Shown here in pieces: positions 28,690 through 37,779 of a stretch of 64,000 nucleotides of DNA; the stretch's first letter is position 1, and the number at the start of each line of letters is the position of its first letter. The stretch covers positions 558,001 to 622,000 of the forward strand of contig CACNLV010000001.1 of NCBI GenBank assembly GCA_902621345.1, given 5' to 3'. The translations under genes were made by a program, and so were the position numbers. The DNA is from an uncultured Pelagibacteraceae bacterium (GTDB taxonomy: Bacteria > Pseudomonadota > Alphaproteobacteria > Pelagibacterales > Pelagibacteraceae). The notes under the pieces were generated by a model. It had not been told where the DNA came from, searched no databases, and was given only the letters and a program-made list of their open reading frames with translations.

Positions 28690-29802
28690 ATGGATATCAA
28701 AAAATTTGCTTTTGAGGTTTCCAAAACTGATGGTTATGCTAGAGAGGGTAAAATAAGAACACATAGAGGTGATATTCATACCCCAGCTTTTATGCCTGTT
28801 GGTACGCAAGCAACAGTTAAAGCTTGCACAATTAACGATATTAAGAAAACTAATTCAGAAATAATTCTGTCAAATACATATCATTTAATGATTAGACCTG
28901 GTGTAGATAGAATTGAAAGAGTAGGCGGATTACATAAATTTATGAATTGTGATCTACCTATACTTACAGACTCAGGAGGTTTTCAAGTTATGTCTCTCTC
29001 AAAATTAAACAAAATTGACCGGGAAAAAGGGGCAATCTTTAATTCACATATAGATGGAAAAAAATTTATTCTAAGTCCGGAAAGAAGTATTGAAATTCAA
29101 CTAGCTCTTAATTCAGATATTTGTATGATTATGGATGAATGTCCTAAAAATACGAAAGATTATGATTTAATAAATAGTTCTATGAATTTATCTTTATATT
29201 GGGCTGAAAGATCAAAAAAAGCATTTGGTTCAAATCCTCACAAGGCATTATTTGGAATTATCCAAGGTGGATTATTTGAGGATTTAAGAGAACAATCTTT
29301 GAAAAAACTAATAGAGATAGAATTTGATGGATATGCCGTTGGTGGATTAGCTGTAGGCGAGACACAAAAAGAAATGTTTGGGGTATTAGATGGTTTAAGA
29401 GATATTCTTCCACATGAAAAACCTCATTATCTAATGGGTGTTGGTACTCCATCCGATATCTTGGGCGCTGTAATGAGAGGTATAGATATGTTTGATTGTG
29501 TTTTACCAACAAGATCTGGAAGAACTGGTTTGGCTTTTACATGGAATGGAAGAGTTAATATTAGAAATAGCAAATATCAAAACGATGATTCTCCTCTTGA
29601 TCCAACAGTCAAAAATCTTGATTTAAATAAATACTCTAAAAGCTACTTAAATCATTTGTTTAATACAAATGAAATTCTTGGTTCAATGTTATTGACTCTA
29701 CATAATATTAACTTCTATCAAGAATTAATGTCATCAATAAGGAAAAATATCCGCAATGGCACATTTAAGGAATTTCATGATAAATATATAGATAAGTTGT
29801 AG
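28690..29802 (+). CDS. tgt: tRNA-guanine transglycosylase lacking the zinc-binding cysteines
   Basis: A 370-residue TIM-barrel enzyme that replaces guanine-34 with the queuine precursor in tRNAs with GUN anticodons. Catalytic features are kept: LTDSGGFQVMSL near 96-107, IQGGLFEDLREQS, GGLAVGE, and the nucleophile Asp in MFDCVLPTRSGRTG. In standard enzymes a Cys-X-Cys-X2-Cys group plus a His bind zinc near the C terminus. Here the aligned segment (residues 304-315, DPTVKNLDLNKY) has Val307, Asn309 and Leu312 in place of the cysteines, although the His in LTLHNINFY remains. Spacing is unchanged, so this is substitution, not deletion. Function is probably kept, but without zinc. Confidence 0.93.
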   Translation: MDIKKFAFEVSKTDGYAREGKIRTHRGDIHTPAFMPVGTQATVKACTINDIKKTNSEIILSNTYHLMIRPGVDRIERVGGLHKFMNCDLPILTDSGGFQVMSLSKLNKIDREKGAIFNSHIDGKKFILSPERSIEIQLALNSDICMIMDECPKNTKDYDLINSSMNLSLYWAERSKKAFGSNPHKALFGIIQGGLFEDLREQSLKKLIEIEFDGYAVGGLAVGETQKEMFGVLDGLRDILPHEKPHYLMGVGTPSDILGAVMRGIDMFDCVLPTRSGRTGLAFTWNGRVNIRNSKYQNDDSPLDPTVKNLDLNKYSKSYLNHLFNTNEILGSMLLTLHNINFYQELMSSIRKNIRNGTFKEFHDKYIDKL

Positions 29803-29885
29803 TTAATTAACTTTTTTGTCTCACAAATTGCCATTTGAATTATTCTTATAAATATGTATATACAGTCTCAAACGATATTTTATTT

Positions 29886-29961
<76 letters not shown>

Positions 29962-29965
29962 TATC

Positions 29966-30793
29966 TTAGGAAATCTTAAGTGGTGGGTACTCTAAAAGTA
30001 TTTGATTTGTCCACTCATTGATTTTTTTAATTCTATTTTCAGCTGATGGATGTGTACTCATAAATTCTGGTGGTGTTTGACCCTTGTTATATTCTTTCAT
30101 TCTTTCCCAAATTTTTGGAGTTTCCCTGATATCATAACCAGATAAAGACGAAAAAATCATACCAAGATAATCAGCTTCACTCTCTTGTTTTCTATTAAAA
30201 GGGTTCATTATTCCTAATTGAGATAATAATCCTACTGTATCCATGCCAGTAGTTCTATTAATATCAGATAAAATGCCTCCACTTGCAATATCTATAATTT
30301 TTGTACCTACATTTAATAATGTTCCTCTACTTGCTCTCTCTACTGAATGTTTTGCTACAGCGTGGGCAATTTCATGTCCCATTACAGCGGCTAAACCATT
30401 CTTATTTTTGGTAACATCTAATATACCTGTGTAAACTGCAATTTTTCCACCTGGCATACACCACGCGTTTCTAATTTTTTTATTCTCAATTAATATATAT
30501 TCCCAATCAAAATATTTTGTAGGATCATCTAATTTAGATTGATAAAAATATTCACTAATTGAATTTTCCATATTTTGTCCAATATCTTTTATTAAATTGA
30601 GTGTTTTGGTATCTTTGCTTAATTTTTCTTGTTTCTTAACTTTTTCATAGATCTTTGCTGCTTGGGCATTGAGTTTTGCTTCAGGAATTATACTTAATTG
30701 TTTTCTTTCAGTAATGGGCGCTGATGCACAGGAATTGAGAATAAAACCGCCACAACTACAGCCAACATATGATAAAAATTTTCTTCTATTCAT
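29966..30793 (-). CDS. M48-family zinc metallopeptidase, predicted lipoprotein
   Basis: A 275-residue peptidase of the YfgC/LoiP group. The zinc motif is HEIAHAVAKH with H140, E141 and H144, and the third ligand Glu lies in QESEADYLG. The N terminus has MNRRKFL, a twin-arginine-like start, then a lipobox LNSC ending at C22, so a lipid-anchored periplasmic protein is predicted; export by Tat is possible. Relatives help clear misfolded outer-membrane proteins. Two further cysteines before the lipobox (GCSC) are unusual. The gene ends five bases from tRNA-Lys, on the opposite strand. Confidence 0.88.
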   Translation of the reverse strand: MNRRKFLSYVGCSCGGFILNSCASAPITERKQLSIIPEAKLNAQAAKIYEKVKKQEKLSKDTKTLNLIKDIGQNMENSISEYFYQSKLDDPTKYFDWEYILIENKKIRNAWCMPGGKIAVYTGILDVTKNKNGLAAVMGHEIAHAVAKHSVERASRGTLLNVGTKIIDIASGGILSDINRTTGMDTVGLLSQLGIMNPFNRKQESEADYLGMIFSSLSGYDIRETPKIWERMKEYNKGQTPPEFMSTHPSAENRIKKINEWTNQILLEYPPLKIS

Positions 30794-30823
30794 TTTTCTT
30801 TAACATTGATATTATATTTATGC

Positions 30824-30901
30824 ATGAATCTAAATAACAAAATTTTATTAGTGTTATTTATAATTGCAATTGTTTTTGTTATTTATTCAAGTTTTAATTA
30901 A
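30824..30901 (+). CDS. Possible 25-residue single-helix membrane peptide
   Basis: An ATG at 30824 opens a 25-codon frame that encodes MNLNNK followed by a continuous hydrophobic helix and a polar SSFN end. It stops two bases before the ATG of the DUF502 gene, a spacing like that of real upstream genes in this genome. No clear ribosome-binding site is present and the length allows a chance origin, so this is a low-confidence call. Confidence 0.3.
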   Translation: MNLNNKILLVLFIIAIVFVIYSSFN

Positions 30902-30903
30902 TT

Positions 30904-31521
30904 ATGTCAAAAAATAAAAAGAAAAAATCAATAACTTTACTTTTAAGAAACTATTTTATTACGGGAGTAGTTGTTCTTATTCCGATAGGATTTACCTTAT
31001 ACCTTAGTAAAGTTCTAATTGGTCTTTCTTCTAAAATTTTACCTGAAAATATTAACCCAAATAGTTATTTACCATACGAAATTCCAGGTATAGAAATTTT
31101 AATCTCACTTATATTCATAACTATTGTTGGAGGTTTATCTTTATCGTTTTTAGGAAAAAGAATTTTAAAACTTATTGACGATCTTTTTAAAAGAATTCCA
31201 TTTTTAAGAACCATTTATTCTGCTATAGTTCAAATGACAGAAACATTTTCAAAAAAAGATAACGATAAAAAAAGCGTAGTTTTGATTGAATATCCTAGAA
31301 AAGGTGTATGGGCTGTAGGTTTTGCAACAAAAGAAAATACTGGTGAAATGGCAAAAAAAACTAACAAAAAATTAATTAATGTTTTTGTACCGACAACCCC
31401 AAATCCAACAAGTGGATTTTTATTAATGTTTCCAATAGAGGACGTAATCTATCTAAATATGACTTTTGAGGAAGCGTCCAAATTTATTGTTTCTGCTGGA
31501 ACCTCTTCAGGTAAAAATTAG
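30904..31521 (+). CDS. DUF502-family membrane protein
   Basis: A 205-residue protein with two N-terminal membrane helices (about residues 14-36 and 56-80), then a cytosolic domain. Family features include GVVVLIPIGFTLYL, the IPFLRTIYSAIVQ segment and the VPTTPNPTSGFLLMFP stretch near 160. The family is widespread in bacteria and chloroplasts without a firm biochemical role. It is convergent with recG, overlapping its 3' end by four bases. Confidence 0.8.
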   Translation: MSKNKKKKSITLLLRNYFITGVVVLIPIGFTLYLSKVLIGLSSKILPENINPNSYLPYEIPGIEILISLIFITIVGGLSLSFLGKRILKLIDDLFKRIPFLRTIYSAIVQMTETFSKKDNDKKSVVLIEYPRKGVWAVGFATKENTGEMAKKTNKKLINVFVPTTPNPTSGFLLMFPIEDVIYLNMTFEEASKFIVSAGTSSGKN

Positions 31522-33569
31522 GCAATATCATTTATAATATCTGCTCGGTCATATAACTTAATTAATGGTTTGAATTTCCCTATGTCTTCTTTTTCATTTT
31601 CTATTCTTTTAATTTCTTTTTCTGCTAAAATAAAAAGGTCCTGATTATGTATTGGATCAGCTAGTTTAAAGTTTTTAATACCACTTTGTTTAAAACCAAG
31701 AATATCTCCAAAACCTCTTAACTTCATATCCTCCTCAGATATTTCAAATCCATCATTTGAGTTTTTTAATATGTTGATTCTTTTTTTAGCGTTATCGCTC
31801 AAATTCGACTTAAACATTAATATACATGAAGACTCCTTGTTGCCTCTTCCCACTCTTCCTCTAAGTTGATGTAATTGAGATAAACCGAATTTATTTGCAT
31901 TTTCTATTATAATTACATTTGCATTAGGAAAATCTATACCAACTTCAATGATTGTAGTTGAAACTAAAATCTTAAATTCATTTTTTAAAAATTTGTTTAG
32001 GATTTTTTCTTTCTCCTCAATCGTTGTTTTTCCATGAAGTAAATAAACCTCATTAGGAAATATTTTTTTTAAATATTCAGATTTTTTAACTGCTGAAGAA
32101 TGATCAATTTTTTTAGACTCTTCTATAAGAGGGCATACCCAAAAAATTTGATTTCCAAGTCGTATTTCTTTCTTAATGAATTTAATAACATCCTCAATCT
32201 TACTCTGAATTTTACTATAAGTTTTAACAGGCTTTCGGCTATTCGGTTTTTCTCGTATAATTGAAAGATCCATATCTCCGTAAATAGTCATTGTTAAAGT
32301 ACGTGGTATTGGTGTTGCTGTCATTAAAAGAACATCACAATCTTTTCCAGCTTTATCAGATAGTTTTTTTCTTTGACTAACCCCAAATTTATGCTGTTCA
32401 TCAATTATTATTAAACCTAGTTTTTTGAATTCTACTTTTTTTTGAAATAAGGCATGTGTTCCAAAAACAATATCAATCTCTTTTTTAATAAGTTTATCTA
32501 AAATTTTTTTTTTATCTTTGTATGATGATTTTCCAGAGAGTAACTCTATTTTAATAATTTTTGGAAATATTTTTTTTGCTAATAAAAAATGCTGTCTTGC
32601 TAATATTTCGGTAGGAGCCATTACTGCTACTTGAAAATTAGAACTGATGGTATTGAATGCAGATAATAACGCTACTATTGTTTTGCCACTACCAACATCA
32701 CCCTGAAGTAATCTAAACATCTTGTTATCTGAGCACAAATCATCGTTAATCTCATTTAATGTTTTGGTTTGATCACTAGTTAAGGAAAAATCTAACTTGG
32801 ATATTATTTCACTTTGTTTTTTAGTATCAAATTTTTTCTTTGTTTTTTTTATTTTCTTGATTTTTTTTCTAATTTCTGAATTTACCAAAAAAGTTGAAAA
32901 AATTTCATCAAAAGCAAGTCTTTGATAAAAGTTTTCTTTATATTTACCAATATTTTCAGGTACATGTAGCTTTTTGATTGAGTCATTCCATCCAATGTTG
33001 TCAAATTTTTTTAATATGTTTTTTGAGTGCCATTCATCAATTTTAGGCAAATTTTTAATTATTTGTAACATTATTTTATTATAAACTTTTTCACTAATAC
33101 CATCAGTCAATGAATAACTATTATGTTTTTGTTTTATAATTGAGGAGTCTTCTGACACATATTTTGGATTTGTTAATTGGTATTTGTTCCTAAAATATTT
33201 AATTTTCCCACTGATTGTTACTTCTTTTCCAATGGGTAATATCTTTTTTATATATCCCTCGTAGCTATTAAAAAAAACACAATCTATATTACCAGTTTCA
33301 TCTTTACATAAAACACGATTTGGTAAGTTTCTTACCCTGGGAAATGAATATTTTTGAGGGATTATCGTTATAGTTTGTACTTCATCTATTTTTAAATCTT
33401 TAATTTTCGAAGATAAACTTCGATCTGTATAGGATTTTGGTAATTTCCATAATAGATCGAAAATAGTATTAATTTTTTTCTTTTTTAATAAATTTGATGT
33501 CTTTACTCCTACACCTTTTAGAGAACTTAGATCAGACAATAAATATTCATAATTTCTTTTAATATCCAT
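31518..33569 (-). CDS. recG: ATP-dependent DNA helicase RecG
   Basis: A 683-residue helicase that reverses stalled replication forks and branch-migrates Holliday junctions. The N-terminal wedge with an OB fold is at about 1-240. The helicase part has LLQGDVGSGKT (Walker A, near 288), the DEAD-type box IIDEQHKFGV, MTATPIPRTL, and the C-terminal QLRGRVGRG. SEEDMKLRGFGDILGFKQSG near the end is typical of RecG. Length is normal. It is divergent from sdhE across 22 bases. Confidence 0.94.
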   Translation of the reverse strand: MDIKRNYEYLLSDLSSLKGVGVKTSNLLKKKKINTIFDLLWKLPKSYTDRSLSSKIKDLKIDEVQTITIIPQKYSFPRVRNLPNRVLCKDETGNIDCVFFNSYEGYIKKILPIGKEVTISGKIKYFRNKYQLTNPKYVSEDSSIIKQKHNSYSLTDGISEKVYNKIMLQIIKNLPKIDEWHSKNILKKFDNIGWNDSIKKLHVPENIGKYKENFYQRLAFDEIFSTFLVNSEIRKKIKKIKKTKKKFDTKKQSEIISKLDFSLTSDQTKTLNEINDDLCSDNKMFRLLQGDVGSGKTIVALLSAFNTISSNFQVAVMAPTEILARQHFLLAKKIFPKIIKIELLSGKSSYKDKKKILDKLIKKEIDIVFGTHALFQKKVEFKKLGLIIIDEQHKFGVSQRKKLSDKAGKDCDVLLMTATPIPRTLTMTIYGDMDLSIIREKPNSRKPVKTYSKIQSKIEDVIKFIKKEIRLGNQIFWVCPLIEESKKIDHSSAVKKSEYLKKIFPNEVYLLHGKTTIEEKEKILNKFLKNEFKILVSTTIIEVGIDFPNANVIIIENANKFGLSQLHQLRGRVGRGNKESSCILMFKSNLSDNAKKRINILKNSNDGFEISEEDMKLRGFGDILGFKQSGIKNFKLADPIHNQDLFILAEKEIKRIENEKEDIGKFKPLIKLYDRADIINDIA

Positions 33570-33591
33570 AAACTAATATTATATTCTTATT

Positions 33592-33852
33592 ATGACCACT
33601 GATATAGAACAAATAAAAAAAAAAATAATTTACAGATCAAATTATCGTGGCACTAAAGAAATGGATAAACTATTAGGAGCTTTCACCAATAAATACTTAA
33701 ATGAATTAGATTTTAGTGACTTAAATGAATTATTAAAGCTCTTAGAAGTAGATGATAACAATCTTTATAATTTTTATAATGGTTTAAAAACCGATTTAGA
33801 ATTTGAAAACAATAAAATTAACAACTTATTTAAAAATTTTAAATATTTATAA
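33592..33852 (+). CDS. sdhE: Succinate dehydrogenase assembly factor (SdhE/CptB family)
   Basis: An 86-residue helical protein with the conserved RSNYRGTKEMDKLLGAF segment at about residues 15-31 (the RGxxE motif). SdhE-family proteins assist attachment of FAD to succinate dehydrogenase. It is divergent from recG, as in many alphaproteobacteria, and ends six bases before the 3' end of tRNA-Ser on the other strand. Confidence 0.87.
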   Translation: MTTDIEQIKKKIIYRSNYRGTKEMDKLLGAFTNKYLNELDFSDLNELLKLLEVDDNNLYNFYNGLKTDLEFENNKINNLFKNFKYL

Positions 33853-33858
33853 TTTTGA

Positions 33859-33948
33859 TGGCGGAGAGACTGGGATTCGAACCCAGGAAAGAGTTGCCCC
33901 TTTGCCGGTTTTCAAGACCGGTGCTTTCAACCGCTCAGCCATCTCTCC
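33859..33948 (-). tRNA. tRNA-Ser (anticodon TGA)
   Basis: A 90-base tRNA with the long variable arm expected for serine. The acceptor stem is GGAGAGA with TCTCTCC, the anticodon arm ACCGG-TCTTGAAAA-CCGG carries TGA, the T-loop is GGTTCGAATCC, and GCCA is encoded at the 3' end. Confidence 0.97.
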
Positions 33949-34032
33949 GTGTAGAAGCTTTTATAATTAAAAATATTTAATTCAACAATAAAATAGTCTA
34001 ATTAGTCTTGATATTTTGTTCATTTAATTAGT

Positions 34033-34911
34033 ATGAAAAATAATTTTAACAAAGGTTTGATTTTAACTTCACTGGGTTCATTTTGGTGGGGATTTATTGG
34101 GGTTATATATTTTGAGTCCGTATCTTTTATCGGTCATACTGAATTAGTTGTTCATAGATGTTTGTGGACTGCAATCATGTTAATTTTTACCACAACTTTT
34201 TTGTCTAAATGGCAAATGTTCCTAAAAGAAATAAAAGATAGAAAAAAATTAATCGCACTATTTTTATCTGGTTTTTTAATTTTTGTTAATTGGTCTATAT
34301 GGATTTATGCCGTAGCATCCGAAAGAATTATAGATGCCAGTTTCGGATATTTCATTATGCCAATAATCAGTGTTCTATTAGGATATATTTTTTTTAAAGA
34401 AAAACTTAATAAAAAAAGAATTTTCTCAGTCCTTTTAGTTTTAATATCAATTATAATATTAATCTTATTTAATCTTAAATCTTTACCTTGGGTTGGTCTT
34501 GTCGTAGCCTTTAGTTGGGCATTTTATAATTTAGTAAGAAAAAAAATTGAAATAGATACTGACATTGGATTATTAATTGAAAGCTTGTATATTTTTCCAT
34601 TTGCTCTTGTTGCATTTTATATTATTGCAAATAACAATTTTAATGATTTTAGTTTAAATAACCCAGGACTAAGTCTGTATCTACTTTTAGCTGGTCCAAT
34701 GACTGTGATTCCTTTGTTCCTTTATGTAAGAGGTGTTGAGTTAATTGGTTTGGGTCCAACTGGAATGATTTTTTACATCACCCCAACTTTACAGTTCATT
34801 TTAGGTTATTTTTATTATGGGGAGGATTTTTCATTAGTTAAATTTCTAAGTTTTATTATCATTTGGATTGCTGTAATTATATATTTAAACGATTTATATG
34901 AACAAAATTAA
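34033..34911 (+). CDS. rarD: RarD-type EamA/DMT-family transporter
   Basis: A 292-residue inner-membrane protein with ten predicted helices in two EamA halves. The N-terminal GSFWWGFIGVIYF and the SFGYFIMPIISVLLGY segment are characteristic of the RarD subgroup, once named for chloramphenicol sensitivity; actual substrates are mostly unknown. PTGMIFYITPTLQFILGY marks the second half. It overlaps the lytic transglycosylase gene by 14 bases. Confidence 0.8.
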   Translation: MKNNFNKGLILTSLGSFWWGFIGVIYFESVSFIGHTELVVHRCLWTAIMLIFTTTFLSKWQMFLKEIKDRKKLIALFLSGFLIFVNWSIWIYAVASERIIDASFGYFIMPIISVLLGYIFFKEKLNKKRIFSVLLVLISIIILILFNLKSLPWVGLVVAFSWAFYNLVRKKIEIDTDIGLLIESLYIFPFALVAFYIIANNNFNDFSLNNPGLSLYLLLAGPMTVIPLFLYVRGVELIGLGPTGMIFYITPTLQFILGYFYYGEDFSLVKFLSFIIIWIAVIIYLNDLYEQN

Positions 34912-35899
34912 GATTTTTCTTTTTATTCTATTTTTTTTTCATTCTAACTCTTTTGCTAATGAAATTCAAAGTTTTGAAAATTGGAAAAAAAACTTTAAGC
35001 AAAGAGCCTTAGCCAATAATATTTCCGAACAAACTTTTGATCTTGTGATGACTGATGCTAAGTTTCTATCAAATGTAATAAAATACGATAGATATCAGCC
35101 TGAATTTTACGAAGATACCAAGACTTATATTTCAAAAAGAGCGTCTTCGAAAAAATTGAGTAAAGGTGTTGACTTTTATTCAAATAATAAAGAGCTGATT
35201 AATGTTGTTGAAAATAAGTTTGAGATTGAAAAAGAACTTTTACTATCATTAATGGGAATAGAAACAAACTATGGAACTTATGTTGGTAAAATGGATATTA
35301 TTTCTTCACTAGCAACATTAAGCTACGATAAGCGAAGATCTGAGTTTTTTACTAAAGAACTTTTAATTTTACTTAAGTTAATAGATGAAAATCAAATAGA
35401 TTATAAATCTTTATACGGTTCATGGGCAGGAGCATTTGGTTTTTTTCAGTTCATGCCCTCAACTATAAAAAATCATGCTATCGATTTTAATACTGACAAT
35501 CATATAAACTTAAAAAATTCCCATGATGCTTACGCGTCTGCAGCAAACTATCTAAAAAAGATCGGTTGGAAAAAAAATTCTCCTTGCTTTTACCGGATAG
35601 ATCTTAAAAAAAACACACCAAAGAAATATTTAAATGTTTCTGCTAAAAAACTTCATAATAAAAAAAGATTAAGTTTTTTTAAAAAATATATAGAAAATTA
35701 TGATGAACTAAGTTTTTTAAAATCTAACTATAATGTTGCAATAATTACTCCTGACAAAGATATTATCCCAGGCGCAGACACTTTAAACCCTGCTTATATT
35801 GTGTTTGACAATTATGAAATAATTCTTCAATGGAATAGATCTTTGAGATTTGCTTTAGCTGTTTGCACCTTAAAGGATAAATTTAAAAATGAACTATAA
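34898..35899 (+). CDS. Lytic murein transglycosylase, MltB family
   Basis: A 333-residue periplasmic enzyme with a cleavable signal peptide (cleavage near SFANE, residues 19-23). The catalytic Glu is in LMGIETNYGTYVG near residue 122, and GSWAGAFGFFQFMPSTIK and YLKKIGW are typical of the SltB/MltB fold. It cleaves peptidoglycan to 1,6-anhydro products. No lipobox or C-terminal peptidoglycan-binding domain is seen. It starts a wall-remodelling group with the RlpA-like protein and the D,D-carboxypeptidase, overlapping the former by 11 bases. Confidence 0.88.
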   Translation: MNKIKIFLFILFFFHSNSFANEIQSFENWKKNFKQRALANNISEQTFDLVMTDAKFLSNVIKYDRYQPEFYEDTKTYISKRASSKKLSKGVDFYSNNKELINVVENKFEIEKELLLSLMGIETNYGTYVGKMDIISSLATLSYDKRRSEFFTKELLILLKLIDENQIDYKSLYGSWAGAFGFFQFMPSTIKNHAIDFNTDNHINLKNSHDAYASAANYLKKIGWKKNSPCFYRIDLKKNTPKKYLNVSAKKLHNKKRLSFFKKYIENYDELSFLKSNYNVAIITPDKDIIPGADTLNPAYIVFDNYEIILQWNRSLRFALAVCTLKDKFKNEL

Positions 35900-36635
35900 A
35901 ATTTTACTTATATTACTCTCCTTTTTTTTGATTGGTTGTGTCCAAGTCCCCAAACAATTAGATAAGACCGAAATAAAATTAGAAAAAAAATATGCAAATA
36001 GTGGATTTGCTTTAATTTTTGACGAAAGTTTAGATAAAATAAAGAAATTAGATGATAGATCATTAATGATTTATCACAAATCCCTAAAAAGAAAATCAAC
36101 TGTAAAGATTACAAATCCAAAAAATGGCAAGTCTTTGATTGCAGAAGTGAAATCTAATAATCAAAAATTTTCAGATTTTTATAATTCTGTTATATCTAAA
36201 AGAATAGCTGAAGATTTGGATCTTGATTTTAATGAACCACTACTAAGAATAACATTAGTCTCAAGAAATTCTGCTTTTATTGCAAAAAAAAGTAAGACAT
36301 TCGATGAAGAAAAAAAAGTTGCTGAAAAAGCACCAGTTGATGGTATTCAAATAAAAGATCTAAATTCAACTCCTAAGAAGAAAAAGAAAAATAAAAAACC
36401 TAAATTTTCCTATTCGATAAAACTAGCTGATTTTTATTATAAAAGTTCAGCAAAAACTATGATTTCACGAATTAAAAATGAAACAAATATTAAAAATTCT
36501 AAAATACAACAACTTTCTAAAACAAAATTTAGAGTACTAATAGGCCCCTTTAATGATATAAAAAGTTTAAAAGAGTCCTACGAAAAACTTAGGCCAATGA
36601 ATTTTGAAAATTTAGAAATACTTAATAATGTTTAA
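35889..36635 (+). CDS. RlpA-like lipoprotein with degenerate barrel and SPOR domain
   Basis: A 248-residue lipoprotein: N-terminal helix and lipobox LIGC (Cys17), a small barrel at about 35-125, a Lys/Pro-rich linker, and a C-terminal SPOR domain (about 175-248: YSIKLADFYYKSSA and VLIGPFND) that binds denuded septal glycan. In active RlpA transglycosylases the barrel has GKASWYG and TAAH motifs. Here only the middle is kept (STVKITNPKNGKSLIAEV), so the barrel may be non-catalytic. It overlaps both neighbours by 8-11 bases. Confidence 0.72.
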   Translation: MNYKILLILLSFFLIGCVQVPKQLDKTEIKLEKKYANSGFALIFDESLDKIKKLDDRSLMIYHKSLKRKSTVKITNPKNGKSLIAEVKSNNQKFSDFYNSVISKRIAEDLDLDFNEPLLRITLVSRNSAFIAKKSKTFDEEKKVAEKAPVDGIQIKDLNSTPKKKKKNKKPKFSYSIKLADFYYKSSAKTMISRIKNETNIKNSKIQQLSKTKFRVLIGPFNDIKSLKESYEKLRPMNFENLEILNNV

Positions 36636-37779
36636 AAAAATTTTTATAATTAATTTAACAATATTATTTCTTTCGAGTTACTTGAATGCAAATATTCAAA
36701 TAAAGGCAAGAACTGCTATCTTACAAGATTTTTTGTCTGGAGAGATACTTTATGAAAAAGATCCTGATAGATCAATTTATCCAGCTTCGATGACTAAAAT
36801 TATGACATCTATAATCGCTTTTGATTTAATTAAGTCCGGTGATTTAAATTTAGAGGATAAATTTATAATATCAGAAAAAGCATGGAGATTATCTACCGCT
36901 GGATACTCCTCAATGTTTATAATGGTTGGTGATGAAGTTACTGTAGAAAATTTACTTAGAGGGATTATTGTTGCTTCTGGAAACGATGCATGCATTGCTT
37001 TAGCAGAAGGTATTGCAGGAACAGAGGAGGAATTTGCAATTCTGATGACAATGAAGGCCAAGGAATTAGGTATGGAAAATACAAACTTTACTAATTCATC
37101 AGGAATTAACGATCCAGATAATTACTCAACTGTCAGTGATATTCTTATAATGTCTAATTACCTTATCAAAGAACACCCTAATTATTATAAACTTTTTAGT
37201 GAGAAAGAGTTCACTTGGGATAGGACAGGTGGTGAACCCATAACTCAGGGAAACCGTAATCCACTTCTTTATAAAAACCTTGGAGCGGATGGAATCAAAA
37301 CTGGATACTTGGCGGTTGAAAAATATTCTCTAGCCTCCTCATTAGAAAAAAATGGTCGAAGATTAATAGCTGTTGGAAGTGGATTTGAAACTAAAAACAG
37401 TAGATCAAGAGAGAGTACTAAGTTGTTAACTTATGGCATTACAAATTTTGATCTCATTGAAATAGCTAAAGCAAAAAAACCTTTAGACAAAGTTGATGTG
37501 TGGTTGGGAAAAGAAAAAGAGGTAAATGTATATGTAAATGAGGACATATATAAAACTATTAAAAAAGCCCAAAAAAGATTACTAAAAGTATCAATTAACT
37601 ATAAGGGACCAGTTGAAGCACCAATTAAAAAAAATCAAATCATTGGAAAATTAAATATTTCCTATAATGAAAATATAATTGGTGAATATGATTTGCTAGC
37701 GGGTAGTGATGTTAAAAAAGTTAATATGTTTTCAAGACTTATGAAGTCTATTAATTATTTGATTTGGGGTGATGTCTAA
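36628..37779 (+). CDS. dacC: D-alanyl-D-alanine carboxypeptidase (penicillin-binding protein 5/6 family)
   Basis: A 383-residue serine peptidase. The signal peptide spans about residues 1-22. The SxxK motif is in PASMTKIMT (Ser near 52), SGN in VASGNDACIALAEG near 115, and KTG in ADGIKTGYLAVE near 217. A beta-rich C-terminal domain and a terminal amphipathic helix (MFSRLMKSINYLIWGD) should anchor it to the membrane. It trims the terminal D-Ala of peptidoglycan. The exact dac paralogue cannot be assigned. Confidence 0.9.
   Translation: MFKKIFIINLTILFLSSYLNANIQIKARTAILQDFLSGEILYEKDPDRSIYPASMTKIMTSIIAFDLIKSGDLNLEDKFIISEKAWRLSTAGYSSMFIMVGDEVTVENLLRGIIVASGNDACIALAEGIAGTEEEFAILMTMKAKELGMENTNFTNSSGINDPDNYSTVSDILIMSNYLIKEHPNYYKLFSEKEFTWDRTGGEPITQGNRNPLLYKNLGADGIKTGYLAVEKYSLASSLEKNGRRLIAVGSGFETKNSRSRESTKLLTYGITNFDLIEIAKAKKPLDKVDVWLGKEKEVNVYVNEDIYKTIKKAQKRLLKVSINYKGPVEAPIKKNQIIGKLNISYNENIIGEYDLLAGSDVKKVNMFSRLMKSINYLIWGDV

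Noticed and set aside
29801..29816. AGTTAATTAACT palindrome with T run after tgt as an intrinsic terminator
   Set aside because: The stem is entirely A:T apart from its outer pairs and is too weak to claim.
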